Part shown: in pieces, positions 39,495-47,836 of the stretch
Position numbering within the stretch: the stretch's first letter is position 1
How the letters are laid out: every line of letters begins with the position of its first letter
Source of the DNA: Pimelobacter simplex
Lineage (GTDB): Bacteria; Actinomycetota; Actinomycetes; Propionibacteriales; Nocardioidaceae
NCBI RefSeq assembly: GCF_900114845.1
Contig: NZ_FOUK01000006.1
Span: forward strand, 320,048-384,047
DNA length: 64,000 nt
Direction: 5' to 3'
The notes under the pieces: generated by a model
Database searches by the model: none
The model's input: only the letters and a program-made list of their open reading frames with translations
Told to the model about the DNA's origin: nothing
Made by a program: the position numbers and the translations under genes

Positions 39495-40517
39495 GTGCCC
39501 GAGTACCGCGCCGTCGCGTCCCTGTCCCTCGCCACCCTCGCGCTGACCACGGTCGTCGGCACCGCGGGCAGCGCCACGGCCGCGACTGCCGCGTCCGCCG
39601 CGTCGGAGCGCCGCGTGATCAGCGCCTGCTTCCGCGTCGAGACCGGCAAGATCAGGATCGTCCGCTCCATCGCCGACTGCCGCCCCGGCGAGGGCCACAT
39701 CCGCTGGGTGCGCGGCGGAAAGACGACGAAGGGCAAGCCCGGCGCCCCGGGCCCCCAGGGCAAGCAGGGGGTGGCCGGCCCCGCCGGACCGGCCGGACCT
39801 GCCGGCGCCACGGGAGCCACGGGCGCGACCGGACCCACGGGCGCCATCGGCGCCCCCGGACCGACCGGTCCCACCGGAATGCCCGGCACTGACGGCGCAA
39901 CGGGTGCGACGGGTGCGACCGGCGACATCGGCCCCGCCGGCCCGACCGGACCCACGGGCGCCACCGGCCCCACGGGCCCGGCCGGCGCTCCGGGGACCGA
40001 CGGCGCGACGGGCGCGACCGGCGCCACGGGCGGCATCGGCCCGGCCGGCCCGATCGGGCCGATGGGCACCACGGGCGCCACCGGAGCCACTGGCACCGCC
40101 GGGGCACCGGGCGCGACCGGCCCCACGGGTCCTGCCGGGGCACCGGGCGCCACCGGCCCCACGGGCCCCGCCGGAGCACCGGGCGCCACCGGAGCCACCG
40201 GACCTGCGGGAGCCACCGGCCCCGCGGGCTCGATCAGCAACGGGCTCAGCTACGTCGCGCAGACCTACACCAACCAGGCCGCCACGAGCTGGCTCACGCT
40301 CACCGCCAACTGCGGCCCCGGCAAGACGGCGATCGGCGGCGGCTACTCATCGGCCGACCCCCAGGAGACCTTCAACGCCGACACCTACCCGGCGGCCGAC
40401 GCCGCCGGAACCCCCGCGGCCAACGGGGCGACCGCGGCGCAGTACTGGGCGGTGCGGATCTACTTCACGACGCCGAACAACCTGCGCGTGCACGCCATCT
40501 GCGCCCCGACGAGCTGA
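39495..40517 (+). CDS. Secreted collagen-like protein
   Basis: The 340-residue protein has a signal peptide (about 1-34), a small Cys-containing N-terminal domain (VISACFRVETGKIRIVRSIADCRPGEG, two Cys) and an uninterrupted Gly-X-Y tract at about residues 80-245, some 55 triplets rich in GAT, GPT and GPA. A C-terminal domain of about 95 residues with two Cys closes the protein and probably trimerises it. Bacterial collagens form surface triple helices. The GTG is six bases behind a TAGGCT box. The repeat DNA is likely to change length by recombination. Confidence 0.9.
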   Translation: MPEYRAVASLSLATLALTTVVGTAGSATAATAASAASERRVISACFRVETGKIRIVRSIADCRPGEGHIRWVRGGKTTKGKPGAPGPQGKQGVAGPAGPAGPAGATGATGATGPTGAIGAPGPTGPTGMPGTDGATGATGATGDIGPAGPTGPTGATGPTGPAGAPGTDGATGATGATGGIGPAGPIGPMGTTGATGATGTAGAPGATGPTGPAGAPGATGPTGPAGAPGATGATGPAGATGPAGSISNGLSYVAQTYTNQAATSWLTLTANCGPGKTAIGGGYSSADPQETFNADTYPAADAAGTPAANGATAAQYWAVRIYFTTPNNLRVHAICAPTS

Positions 40518-40551
40518 CGTCGTCCCCGGGCGGCGGTGGACTCAGGTCCCG

Positions 40552-41490
40552 TCAGCCGCCCGGGGGCACCGCGGCGGCACGCGGCCTGCGCCGCGTCACC
40601 AGCACGCCCACGATGCACAGCAGCCCGCCGACGAAGGCCAGCGCGGGCGGCACCTCGTCGAGGAGCAGCCAGGCCATCAGCGTCGCGATCGCCGGGACGA
40701 GGAAGGTCGTCAGCGACTGCTTGCCGGCGTCGGTGTAGCGCAGGGCGAAGGCCCAGGTGAGGAACGCGATCGCGGTCGGGAACAAGCCCAGGTAAGCGAT
40801 GAGCAGGAGCGTCCCGGCGTCACCTTCGCGCACCACGCCCCCGAGGTCGCCGAGCCACGGCAGGCAGACGACGACGCCGATCCAGCAGGCGTAGCAGGTC
40901 ACCTCCAGGCCGGAGAGCCGGCGCAGCAGCACCTTCTGGCACACGACGCCGATGGCGTAGGTCACCGCGGCCAGCAACGCCAGCAGGACGCCGTCGAGGT
41001 CGGAGCCGCCGTCCCCGCGCGTCGCGCTGCCGATCACCACGACGCCACCGAAGGCGATCACCATCCCAAGCAGCAGCCAGCCCGTGAGCCGCTCCCCCAG
41101 GAACAGCGCGGCCAGCAGCGCGATCAGGATCGGCCCGACCTGCACGACCATCGCCGCCGTCGCCGCGTCGATCCGGCGCTCGCTGTCGTTGAGCGCGATG
41201 TTGTAGATGCCGAACCAGGCGACCCCGCAGGCCACGAGCAGGACCACCTCGGTGCGGGTGAACCGGCTCCGCGGAGCCCGCGCCAGCAGCGCGGACAGCA
41301 CGACGGCGGCGATCAGGAGACGTCCGAGCGAGAGCGCACCGGGCGTCACCTCGTGCCCGAGATGCCGGATCGCCACGAACGCGGACGCCCACAGGACCAG
41401 CGTGACGGCGATCGCCGCCACCGGCTGCCAGCGCGGGGGCGCCGCTTCTGGGGACGAGGGAAGGGCAGCCCGAGCAGGTGTCGACGTCAC
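40552..41490 (-). CDS. EamA/DMT-family transporter
   Basis: This 312-residue protein has ten predicted membrane helices in two EamA halves. Typical segments are VLWASAFVAIRHLGHEVTPG and VGPILIALLAALFLGERLTG in the first half, and FLVPAIATLMAWLLLDEVPP in the second. Members export amino acids or metabolites; the substrate is unknown. The GTG at 41490 lies seven bases behind a TAGATT box; an open frame further upstream is Arg/Cys-rich and not used. Confidence 0.88.
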   Translation of the reverse strand: MTSTPARAALPSSPEAAPPRWQPVAAIAVTLVLWASAFVAIRHLGHEVTPGALSLGRLLIAAVVLSALLARAPRSRFTRTEVVLLVACGVAWFGIYNIALNDSERRIDAATAAMVVQVGPILIALLAALFLGERLTGWLLLGMVIAFGGVVVIGSATRGDGGSDLDGVLLALLAAVTYAIGVVCQKVLLRRLSGLEVTCYACWIGVVVCLPWLGDLGGVVREGDAGTLLLIAYLGLFPTAIAFLTWAFALRYTDAGKQSLTTFLVPAIATLMAWLLLDEVPPALAFVGGLLCIVGVLVTRRRPRAAAVPPGG

Positions 41491-41610
41491 CCGCCCGAAT
41501 CTAGGACCCCAGGGTCGGCGGCAGCACTCGAATTTCGGCCATCGTCCGTCGAGATCCGGGCAACGAGCCGCCACCCGGTCACCGCGCCGATTGACGCATC
41601 GCGGACGGCG

Positions 41611-42198
41611 TCAGCCGCCGGACCGAGTCCTCGTCCTGTCGCCGGGCGGGTGGCGGCGATCGCCTCCCGGGTGCGCCAGCAGGTCGATCACCTCGCGGCG
41701 GCTCTCCGCGCTGCCAGGGTGGAGGAGCAGGCCCTCGATGACGAAGACGCCGATCTGGATCGAGGCGCGAAGGGACTCCTCGGGCACTCCGGCGCTGCGG
41801 AACCCGCCGGCGAGCATGTCCTCGGCCAGGCGGTGGAAGTCGGCGTGCCAGGCGTCGATGACCGGCGAGATCGCCGTCCGGGCGTGGACCACCGTGACGA
41901 GCCGGCTGTACCGCTCGAGGCGCTCGACGGCCCACAGCAGCTGGTCGCTCCAGGGTTCGTCAGTGCGTGTGCCCGCGTCGGCGAGCGCCTCGGCCAGCAC
42001 CCGGTCGAGGACCGCGACCAGCAGGGCGTCCTTGTCCTTGAAGTACCAGTAGATCGTGTTGGTCGCGACGCCCGCGGCCGCGGCGATGGCCGTCATCGGG
42101 GTCTCGTCGTAGCCCGTGCCGGTGAACAGCTCCGTGGCAGCGGCGACGATCTCGTCCCGCTTCTCCTCACGGTTCTGGGGGCGGCGGTTCCGAGGCAT
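41611..42198 (-). CDS. TetR-family transcriptional regulator
   Basis: The 195-residue protein has an N-terminal TetR helix-turn-helix (AAATELFTGTGYDETPMTAI, AAAAGVATNTIYWYFKDKDA) and a helical ligand-binding domain. It is divergent from an alpha/beta hydrolase gene, and two similar palindromes lie in the 92-base space between them. It therefore probably represses itself and the hydrolase until a small ligand, possibly the hydrolase substrate, binds. The C-terminal tail is Arg/Pro-rich. Confidence 0.92.
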   Translation of the reverse strand: MPRNRRPQNREEKRDEIVAAATELFTGTGYDETPMTAIAAAAGVATNTIYWYFKDKDALLVAVLDRVLAEALADAGTRTDEPWSDQLLWAVERLERYSRLVTVVHARTAISPVIDAWHADFHRLAEDMLAGGFRSAGVPEESLRASIQIGVFVIEGLLLHPGSAESRREVIDLLAHPGGDRRHPPGDRTRTRSGG

Positions 42199-42206
42199 GC
42201 GTCACC

Positions 42207-42263
42207 CTATCTTGACTGCCGTCCAAGACGGACCTACGGTCTCTTGGACGGCAATCAAGATAG
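42207..42263. promoter_or_regulatory. Double TetR-type operator
   Basis: Arms at 42207-42228 and 42242-42263 are inverted copies matching at 21 of 22 bases. Each contains a 17-base imperfect palindrome: CTTGACTGCCGTCCAAG at 42211-42227 and CTTGGACGGCAATCAAG at 42243-42259. The centres are 32 bases apart, about three helical turns. They cover the promoter region of both the TetR gene and the hydrolase gene. Confidence 0.85.
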
Positions 42264-42290
42264 GCGACCACCCCAGCCCTGAGGAGCCTC

Positions 42291-43223
42291 ATGACCAGCA
42301 CGCCCGACCAGTTCACCTGGACGGACGAGACGTTCCTGTCCGAGGGCGTCGCGTGCGCGGCCCGGGTCTACCGGCCCACGACCATCCCAGGCCCCGGGGC
42401 GCCCGTCGTGGTGATGGGCCACGGATTCGGTGCCGTGCGCGCGCTGCGGCTCTACGCCTACGCCGAGCGCTTCGCGGCCGCGGGCTACCTCGTGGTGGTC
42501 TTCGACTACCGCGGCTTCGGCGACAGCGCCGGGACGCCGCGCCAGGTCCTCGACATCTCGATGCAGCACCAGGACTGGCGGGCGGCGCTCGCCTTCGCCC
42601 GCCGGCTGCCGCAGGCCGACGACCAGCGCATCGTGGCGTGGGGAACCTCCTTCGGCGGCGGTCACGTGATCAGCGTCGCGGGCAGCGGAGAGCCACTCGC
42701 AGCGGTCATCGCGCAGGTGCCGCACGTCAGCGGACCTGCCGCCGTCCGGGCCACCGGCCTACGGGCGAGCCTGCGGGTCGCTCCGCTCGGCATCCGCGAC
42801 CAGGTCCGTGCCCTGCTCGGGCGAGACCCCGTCTACGTCGAGTGCGCCGCCAACCCGGGCGAGCCGGCGGCGATGACCAGTCCCGATGCCCTGCCCGGCA
42901 TGAACAGGCTGATGTCCGACTCGGGGATCGCGCGGGACGACTACCCCACCCACGTCGCCGCACGGATCGTCCTCAAGGTCGGCCTGTACTCGCCGAGACG
43001 ACGGGCGTCCGCGATCACCTGCCCCACGCTCGTCCAGATCGCCGAGCACGACGCGATCACCCCGCGCAAGGTCGCCGAGACGACAGCAGCGCGCATGGCT
43101 CACCCCACGGTGAAGGTCTACCCCTGCGGACACTTCGATCCCTACGTCGAGCCGCTCTTCAGCCAGGTCGTGGCCGACCAGCTCGCCTTCCTCCGGCAGC
43201 ACGTCCCGATCAGCGTCGGGTGA
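42291..43223 (+). CDS. Alpha/beta hydrolase (dienelactone hydrolase/peptidase S9-like)
   Basis: This 310-residue enzyme has VVVMGHGFGAVRALRLYAYA, the strand YLVVVFDYRGFGDSAGTPRQ, nucleophile motif GTSFGGGHV with Ser, Asp in TLVQIAEHDAITP and His in YPCGHFDPYVEP. The pattern fits the large group of alpha/beta hydrolases that includes dienelactone hydrolases and acyl esterases. The substrate is unknown. It is under the neighbouring TetR operator. GAGGAG precedes the ATG. Confidence 0.9.
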   Translation: MTSTPDQFTWTDETFLSEGVACAARVYRPTTIPGPGAPVVVMGHGFGAVRALRLYAYAERFAAAGYLVVVFDYRGFGDSAGTPRQVLDISMQHQDWRAALAFARRLPQADDQRIVAWGTSFGGGHVISVAGSGEPLAAVIAQVPHVSGPAAVRATGLRASLRVAPLGIRDQVRALLGRDPVYVECAANPGEPAAMTSPDALPGMNRLMSDSGIARDDYPTHVAARIVLKVGLYSPRRRASAITCPTLVQIAEHDAITPRKVAETTAARMAHPTVKVYPCGHFDPYVEPLFSQVVADQLAFLRQHVPISVG

Positions 43224-43437
43224 GCCCGGGAGCGCGGGAAAGCGGCGAGCAGATCCACTGGCGTTGGACCAATAGGTGACGCCTGATGTCGGAAAGCCAT
43301 CGCAAGACGTAAGCCCGTCCCGACTCCTTCTTTCCGATTCGCCCAATATTGCGGGCTCGCGGTGCGAGCATGGAGCGCTGCGGCACCGTCATGGGTCGCG
43401 GCAGTGTTTATCGAACCGAAAGCACCGGAGCCGCACC

Positions 43438-44115
43438 GTGACTTCTATTCCCCAGCCGCCCCTCGGCCCGCCGCCTTCCGCCCCGCCCCCGACCACGGCT
43501 GTGCCCGCGAAAGACACAGGGCGGCGGAAGGCACTCCTCCTAGGGCTTGCGGCGCTGACGGTCGTCGGGTTGACGGCAGCTGCGTTCTTCGTGGGCCGGA
43601 TGTCCGGTGACCCCACTGGCAGCGACGAGTACAGGTCTCAATCCGCGAAGCTCGACACAGCAGTCTCCCGCGCTGAGGCAGCCGAAGAGGAGCTCGGACA
43701 ATCCTCCGACAAGGTCGAGTCCCTCACCGGAGAGTTGAACGACGCGCAAGCGCAGGTGGACGCTCTCGTCGGTGAGCTCCCGCCGGAGGCCGGGGCGGGA
43801 CCCGCTCTGAGCGATGGCGTCGCGATTGCTCCCCGCAACATCAGGATCGGCGTGAAGACGAGGAGCAAGGAGTGCTTCGGATCCGCCGGGTGCAACGTCA
43901 CCGTCCAGATCGATCCGGACTACGCCGGCAACCAGGACGTGTCGAGCGGATCGTGGGAGATCACCTACGAGATTCGCGGAGGGGAGGACCCGGTCGTCGA
44001 GACCATGACCCTCGAGGACGGGACCTTCTCTTTCCCAGAGGAGCAATTCCTGCAGACCACCTCGAGCAATTCAAAGCTCACAGCAGTAGCCACCCGAGTC
44101 GACTCGCTGGACTAA
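43438..44115 (+). CDS. Membrane-anchored coiled-coil protein of unknown function
   Basis: The 225-residue protein has a Pro-rich cytoplasmic N-terminus (IPQPPLGPPPSAPPPTT), one membrane helix (about 34-53, ALLLGLAALTVVGLTAAAFF), a coiled coil (about 60-110, SRAEAAEEELGQSSDKVESL) and an outer domain of about 110 residues with two Cys (KECFGSAGCNV). I do not recognise the outer domain. GTG at 43438 has GGAG upstream. A/T content is somewhat higher than average. A 214-base untranslated stretch precedes it. Confidence 0.75.
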   Translation: MTSIPQPPLGPPPSAPPPTTAVPAKDTGRRKALLLGLAALTVVGLTAAAFFVGRMSGDPTGSDEYRSQSAKLDTAVSRAEAAEEELGQSSDKVESLTGELNDAQAQVDALVGELPPEAGAGPALSDGVAIAPRNIRIGVKTRSKECFGSAGCNVTVQIDPDYAGNQDVSSGSWEITYEIRGGEDPVVETMTLEDGTFSFPEEQFLQTTSSNSKLTAVATRVDSLD

Positions 44116-44682
44116 TAGTCGCCCGGAGGACGAGCAAACAACCCGGAAGGGTCGCGCCGCGGGAGCTCACGCATATCTGCGCCCGGGGCTAGCCTTGGAA
44201 TCGAGGAAAGTCAGCACCGGATCGCCCGCCGTGTCCCCTATCCGGTACCCGCGAAGAAGGTTCCCCGGGTCGTCTGCGGAGCCGACGGAGATCGGCCTGC
44301 GCCGGAGCTGAGAGCCGTCGAAGTCACCGACCGACCGATGGAAGGCGCGGGACTCGCCCCCGGCCGACGTCCTCCTGGTCCTCGGCGGGACCAGAATGCG
44401 GCTGGGACGAGGTGCGGGGCGCCCGTCGCCGGCTCGCGGAGCCCCGCCACCGCCCACGCGTAGGTGGGAGACGAGTCGCTCGCGACCACGGGACCGAGAC
44501 TCGCACCTTCCCCAGTATCTCCGCAGACCGGGTCCGGCTTGGATCTGATGAACGACCTCCGGACGTGCGAGAGTCTCTCTGCGTCTCCCTGGCGGCCGCG
44601 GGTACACCGACACGTGAGCAATGGCTCAGCGTGGCGGATCCGCGCGTGCAGCTCCCCGCGCGACGCGAGAGCCGAAAACGCG
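44116..44682. other. Intergenic stretch without a confident gene; possible decayed minus-strand gene
   Basis: No frame here has convincing coding character. Two minus-strand frames each look plausible for part of the way (LREPATGAPHLVPAAFW in one; SADDPGNLLRGYRIGDTAGD further on in another, ending near 44190), as if one gene had been frameshifted. No start signal is seen. The alternative is simple non-coding spacer. Confidence 0.3.
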
Positions 44683-44714
44683 AGAACCGGCAGGTCAGGC
44701 GACCTGCCGGTTCT
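44683..44714 (-). terminator. Hairpin terminator behind tRNA-Ala
   Basis: A perfect 14-base-pair stem (AGAACCGGCAGGTC with GACCTGCCGGTTCT) and a four-base loop lie ten bases after the tRNA 3' end. On the minus strand a short T-run (CGCGTTTTCGG) follows. Confidence 0.8.
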
Positions 44715-44724
44715 TGCTTGCTTG

Positions 44725-44797
44725 TGGAGGTGAGGGGATTCGAACCCCTGACCTTCTCATTGCGAACGAGACGCGCTACCAACTGCGCCACACCCCC
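44725..44797 (-). tRNA. tRNA-Ala (anticodon CGC)
   Basis: The 73-base sequence folds as a standard cloverleaf: acceptor GGGGGTG/CACCTCC, anticodon stem TCTCG/TGAGA (one G-U), loop TTCGCAA giving anticodon CGC, T-arm AGGGG-TTCGAAT-CCCCT, discriminator A. CCA is not encoded. A hairpin terminator follows. Confidence 0.95.
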
Positions 44798-44872
44798 AAG
44801 CGAGGAGAAACGGTAGCACCCGTGCTCCGGGAGGTCCGAATCGGGCCCGTCCCTCGCGGCCGCGGGCTGCGG

Positions 44873-45175
44873 TCAGGCGCGGTCGTCGTCGGCGTGACCG
44901 GCGGGGCGGGGCTGCTCGTCGCCGTGCGGGCCGCGGTCGACGTTCGAGCTGGCGCGGGGCTTGGGCGGGTCGTCGAAGGTGGTCGACTGGCCCCGGGACG
45001 ACGTGCCGGAGGCGGCGTCGCCGAGGGCCTCGCCGGGGTCGGCGTGCTGGGTGTCGGGAGAGACGGCGGTGGCGGAGTCGCCGTACTTCTTCTCCTGCTC
45101 GCGCGCCTGCTGCGCGGCCTGGCGGTCGGCGGCGGTCTCGTCGGTGGGACGGTTCGGCTGGGTCTCGTCGGTCAT
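44873..45175 (-). CDS. Small hydrophilic protein of unknown function, 100 aa
   Basis: The protein is highly polar, rich in Asp, Ala, Gln, Arg and Pro, without hydrophobic segments, and is probably disordered (QQAREQEKKYGDSATAVSPD is a representative stretch). No family recognised. It lies between tRNA-Ala and the sepX-like gene. Coding support comes from codon bias; the ATG at 45175 is the first in frame. Confidence 0.55.
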   Translation of the reverse strand: MTDETQPNRPTDETAADRQAAQQAREQEKKYGDSATAVSPDTQHADPGEALGDAASGTSSRGQSTTFDDPPKPRASSNVDRGPHGDEQPRPAGHADDDRA

Positions 45176-45215
45176 GGACCGGCGTTACCCGGGCCGGGAC
45201 GGGACAACCGCGGCA

Positions 45216-46130
45216 TCAGCTGCCGGTGGCGCGGCGCTCGTCGGCGTCCGCGGCGGCTGCGGCCGCTGCGGCGTCGGCGCTGCGCTGGGAGTCCGCCTCG
45301 CGGGCGAGCTGGGAGTCGGCCTCGTTGCGGCCCGAGCTCCAGACGCCGGTGGCGTCGAGGTCGATGGTGCGGACCGTGCGGCCGGCGGGGGCCTTGGCCA
45401 CGTACATCGGGAGCGGGACGGCGACCGGGGTCCAGCCGTCGGCGACCTCGGCGGTGATCGCGGGGATCTCGCCGGTGTCGTCGTCGGCCAGCTCGGCGAC
45501 GACGCCGCCGGGCTCGGCCGGGAGGTCGGGCTCGGGGGCGGTGTCGGTCGCGGCGTCCTCGGCGGCGATCTCCTCGTCGGCCAGGGTACGACGTCGCCGG
45601 CGGGCCGGCGCGAGGACGGCGGCCCGGGCGGCGCGCTCGTTGCGGACTATCAGGCGGCAGGCGACGAGCCAGGCGACCAGGAGGGTGAGCGGGGCGGCGA
45701 TCCAGGGGGCCGCGACGACGGCGCCGACGGCGAGGCCGGCGACGACGACGTTGAGCAGGACCAGCACACCGAGGACCCGGCGCCGGCGCTGGGCGGCGCG
45801 ACGGGCAGCGGCCCGGCGGGCCACGGGCGAGCGGAGGGCACGCGGCGCAGGGGTGGGCGCCGCGGGCTGCTTCGTGGTCTGCTTCGTGGGGGCTTCGACA
45901 GGCTCAGCCGACGGAGCCGACGGAGCCGACGCGGCCGACGCGGTGCCGGTGACGAGCGCGGCCGCGCTGGACGAGACCGCCTCGCGCCGGGCGAGCACGC
46001 GCATGCGGTCGGAGAAGCGGTCGACCGAGCGGCTGACGGCGTCCTCCTCGTGGTGACGCAGTGCCTTCGGCACGAGGTAGACGACCCAGGCCACCGCCAG
46101 TGCGACGAAGATGAGTGCGCTCAGGTCCAC
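45216..46130 (-). CDS. SepX/GlpR-like divisome membrane protein
   Basis: The 304-residue protein has an N-terminal membrane helix (about 5-20, ALIFVALAVAWVVYLVPKAL), a long Ala/Pro/Ser linker, a pair of membrane helices (about 118-158) and a disordered acidic tail containing GWTPVAVPLPMYVAKAPAGR. Start, helix layout and position beside a MoeA-like gene match SepX of Streptomyces and GlpR of Corynebacterium/Mycobacterium, membrane partners of the gephyrin-like protein Glp in cell division. A leaderless promoter is visible (TAACCT at 46142-46137, six bases before GTG 46130). The assignment combines sequence pattern and synteny. Confidence 0.78.
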   Translation of the reverse strand: MDLSALIFVALAVAWVVYLVPKALRHHEEDAVSRSVDRFSDRMRVLARREAVSSSAAALVTGTASAASAPSAPSAEPVEAPTKQTTKQPAAPTPAPRALRSPVARRAAARRAAQRRRRVLGVLVLLNVVVAGLAVGAVVAAPWIAAPLTLLVAWLVACRLIVRNERAARAAVLAPARRRRRTLADEEIAAEDAATDTAPEPDLPAEPGGVVAELADDDTGEIPAITAEVADGWTPVAVPLPMYVAKAPAGRTVRTIDLDATGVWSSGRNEADSQLAREADSQRSADAAAAAAAADADERRATGS

Positions 46131-46227
46131 ACCGAGAGGTTAGGAGCGCTACCTCAATGTGAGGCGCATGTCCATCGGTGTGTCACGAATTGATTGATGT
46201 GACGCATGTGATTCACCTGCGCGGCGG

Positions 46228-46875
46228 TCAGTCCGGAGTGGGGTGGTCGAGCCGGGCGAGGACGCCGCGCGGCGCCTCCTCCTTGGTGATCGCGAAGATC
46301 CGGTGGTCGCGCCAGTCCCCGTCGATGTGCAGGAAGCGCGGCGCGTAGCCGACCTCGCGCACGCCGAGCTTCTCGACCACGCGCAGCGAGTTGGAGTTCT
46401 CGGGACGGATGCAGATCTCGATCCGGTGCAGCCCGGCGACGAAGAAGCAGTGGTCGATCACCATCGCCACGGCCCGCGGGATGACGCCGCGGCCGGCGAA
46501 CTGCTGGTCGATCCAGTAGCCGACCGACGCGAACTGCGCCGAGCCGCGCACGATGTTGTTGACGCTGACCTGGCCGGCGAAGACGCCGTCGACCTCGACC
46601 ACGAAGGGGTACGTCGTCCCGCGCCGCGCCGCCTTGCGCAGCCGCCGCACGAGCACCCGGAAGGACGTCGGCCGGGCGTCGGCGCCCGGCGGGGCGGTGG
46701 CGTCCCAGCGGGCGAGCCAGACGGCGTTGCGGCGCCGGGCGGCGCGCCAGGCCCGGGCGTCGCTGCGCGCGATCGGGCGCAGCCGGACGACGGGGTCGGT
46801 GCCGGAGATCAGCTCGTTCGGCCAGGCGCGTCCGGGGACCCCGACGACCATCCGCTCACGGGGAGCCTCGCTCAA
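46228..46875 (-). CDS. GNAT-family N-acetyltransferase (RimJ/RimL-like)
   Basis: This 215-residue protein has the GNAT fold pattern: FVVEVDGVFAGQVSVNNIVR, the acetyl-CoA loop region WIDQQFAGRGVIPRAVAMVI and LHRIEICIRPENSNSLRVVE followed by KLGVREVGYAPRFL. It matches the RimJ-type gene found at this place in mycobacterial genomes. RimJ/L enzymes acetylate N-termini, but the substrate here is unknown. The start overlaps the moaB stop. Confidence 0.9.
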   Translation of the reverse strand: MSEAPRERMVVGVPGRAWPNELISGTDPVVRLRPIARSDARAWRAARRRNAVWLARWDATAPPGADARPTSFRVLVRRLRKAARRGTTYPFVVEVDGVFAGQVSVNNIVRGSAQFASVGYWIDQQFAGRGVIPRAVAMVIDHCFFVAGLHRIEICIRPENSNSLRVVEKLGVREVGYAPRFLHIDGDWRDHRIFAITKEEAPRGVLARLDHPTPD

Positions 46876-47360
46876 TGGTCGCTCCCGACGATCTGCTCGA
46901 CGGCGTGGACCAGGACCGGCTCGAGCACGGCGAGCGCGTCCTTCACCCCGCCGCGCGAGCCGGGCAGGTTGACGACCAGGGTGGTGCCGGCGACGCCGGC
47001 CAGGCCCCGGGAGAGCACGGCGGTCGGCACGCCCTTGGCGACGCCGGCGGCACGGATCGCCTCGGCCAGGCCGGGCACCTCGCGGTCGAGCAGCGGCGCG
47101 GTCACCTCGGGCGTGCGGTCGGTGGGGGTGAGCCCGGTGCCGCCGGTGGTCAGCACGACCCGGGCACCCGCGCGCACCGCCTCGGCGATGGCCGCGCCGA
47201 CCGGATCGCCGTCCGGGACCACGACGGGCTCGTCGACGACGAGGCCCCAGGAGCGCAGGGCCGTGACGAGGAGCGGACCGGTCGTGTCGTCGTAGACGCC
47301 GGCGGCGGCGCGGTTGGACGCCACGACCACGACGGCGGGCAGCCCGGGCACCGAGCTCAT
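46872..47360 (-). CDS. moaB: MoaB/Mog-type molybdopterin adenylyltransferase
   Basis: The 162-residue protein shows the MoCF-binding fold: VVVVASNRAAAGVYDDTTGP, VVLTTGGTGLTPTDRTPEVT and LVVNLPGSRGGVKDALAVLE. MoaB/Mog adenylates molybdopterin before metal insertion. It lies between moaC and an acetyltransferase gene, with 4-base overlaps on both sides, in an operon with moeA. Confidence 0.92.
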   Translation of the reverse strand: MSSVPGLPAVVVVASNRAAAGVYDDTTGPLLVTALRSWGLVVDEPVVVPDGDPVGAAIAEAVRAGARVVLTTGGTGLTPTDRTPEVTAPLLDREVPGLAEAIRAAGVAKGVPTAVLSRGLAGVAGTTLVVNLPGSRGGVKDALAVLEPVLVHAVEQIVGSDH

Positions 47361-47836
47361 CGGGCCCAGTCCCCCGACTTGCCGCCGGTCTTGGTCTCGA
47401 CCCGGATGTCGGTGATGACCGCGGCCTTGTCGACCGCCTTGACCATGTCGACCACGGTGAGCGCGGCCACCGAGACCGCGGTGAGCGCCTCCATCTCGAC
47501 GCCGGTGCGGTCGGTGGTCTTGACGCTGGCGGCGATCTCGACGGCGTCGTCGGCGACGGTGAGGTCGACGGTGACGCCGGAGACGGCGAGCGGGTGGCAC
47601 AGCGGGATGAGGGCGGGCGTCTGCTTGGCGCCCATGATCCCGGCGATCCGGGCGACGGCGAGCGCGTCGCCCTTGGGCACGCCCTCGCCGCGCAGCAGGG
47701 CGACGACCTCCGGCGAGACCAGCACCCGGCCCGACGCGGTCGCCACCCGGCGGGTCACGTCCTTGGCCGACACGTCGACCATCCGCGCGGCACCCGACGC
47801 GTCGACGTGGGTCAACCGGGCCTGCTCGTCAGCCAT
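47357..47836 (-). CDS. moaC: Cyclic pyranopterin monophosphate synthase MoaC
   Basis: MoaC forms cyclic pyranopterin monophosphate, the first stable intermediate of molybdenum cofactor. The 159-residue protein contains LTHVDASGAARMVDVSAKD, AGIMGAKQTPALIPLCHPL, TDRTGVEMEALTAVSVAALT and VDMVKAVDKAAVITDIRVET. The active-site His of the LCHPL motif and the catalytic Lys of MVKAVDK are present. Length is normal. Confidence 0.96.
   Translation of the reverse strand: MADEQARLTHVDASGAARMVDVSAKDVTRRVATASGRVLVSPEVVALLRGEGVPKGDALAVARIAGIMGAKQTPALIPLCHPLAVSGVTVDLTVADDAVEIAASVKTTDRTGVEMEALTAVSVAALTVVDMVKAVDKAAVITDIRVETKTGGKSGDWAR

Noticed and set aside
39800..40240. Dense short repeats that could suggest a CRISPR array or VNTR
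   Set aside because: The repeat is in frame and encodes collagen Gly-X-Y triplets. There are no constant repeats with unique spacers and no cas genes.
44324..44791. Minus-strand frame running through tRNA-Ala (starts MAQLVARLVRNEKVRGSNPL)
   Set aside because: This is the well-known translated-tRNA artefact; the N-terminal 23 codons are the tRNA and the rest lacks domain character.
46131..46227. TGTGTCAC...GTGAC elements before the sepX-like gene as a CRP site
   Set aside because: The half-sites are 12 bases apart rather than 6, so they do not fit the CRP dyad. The region is only noted as A/T-rich.
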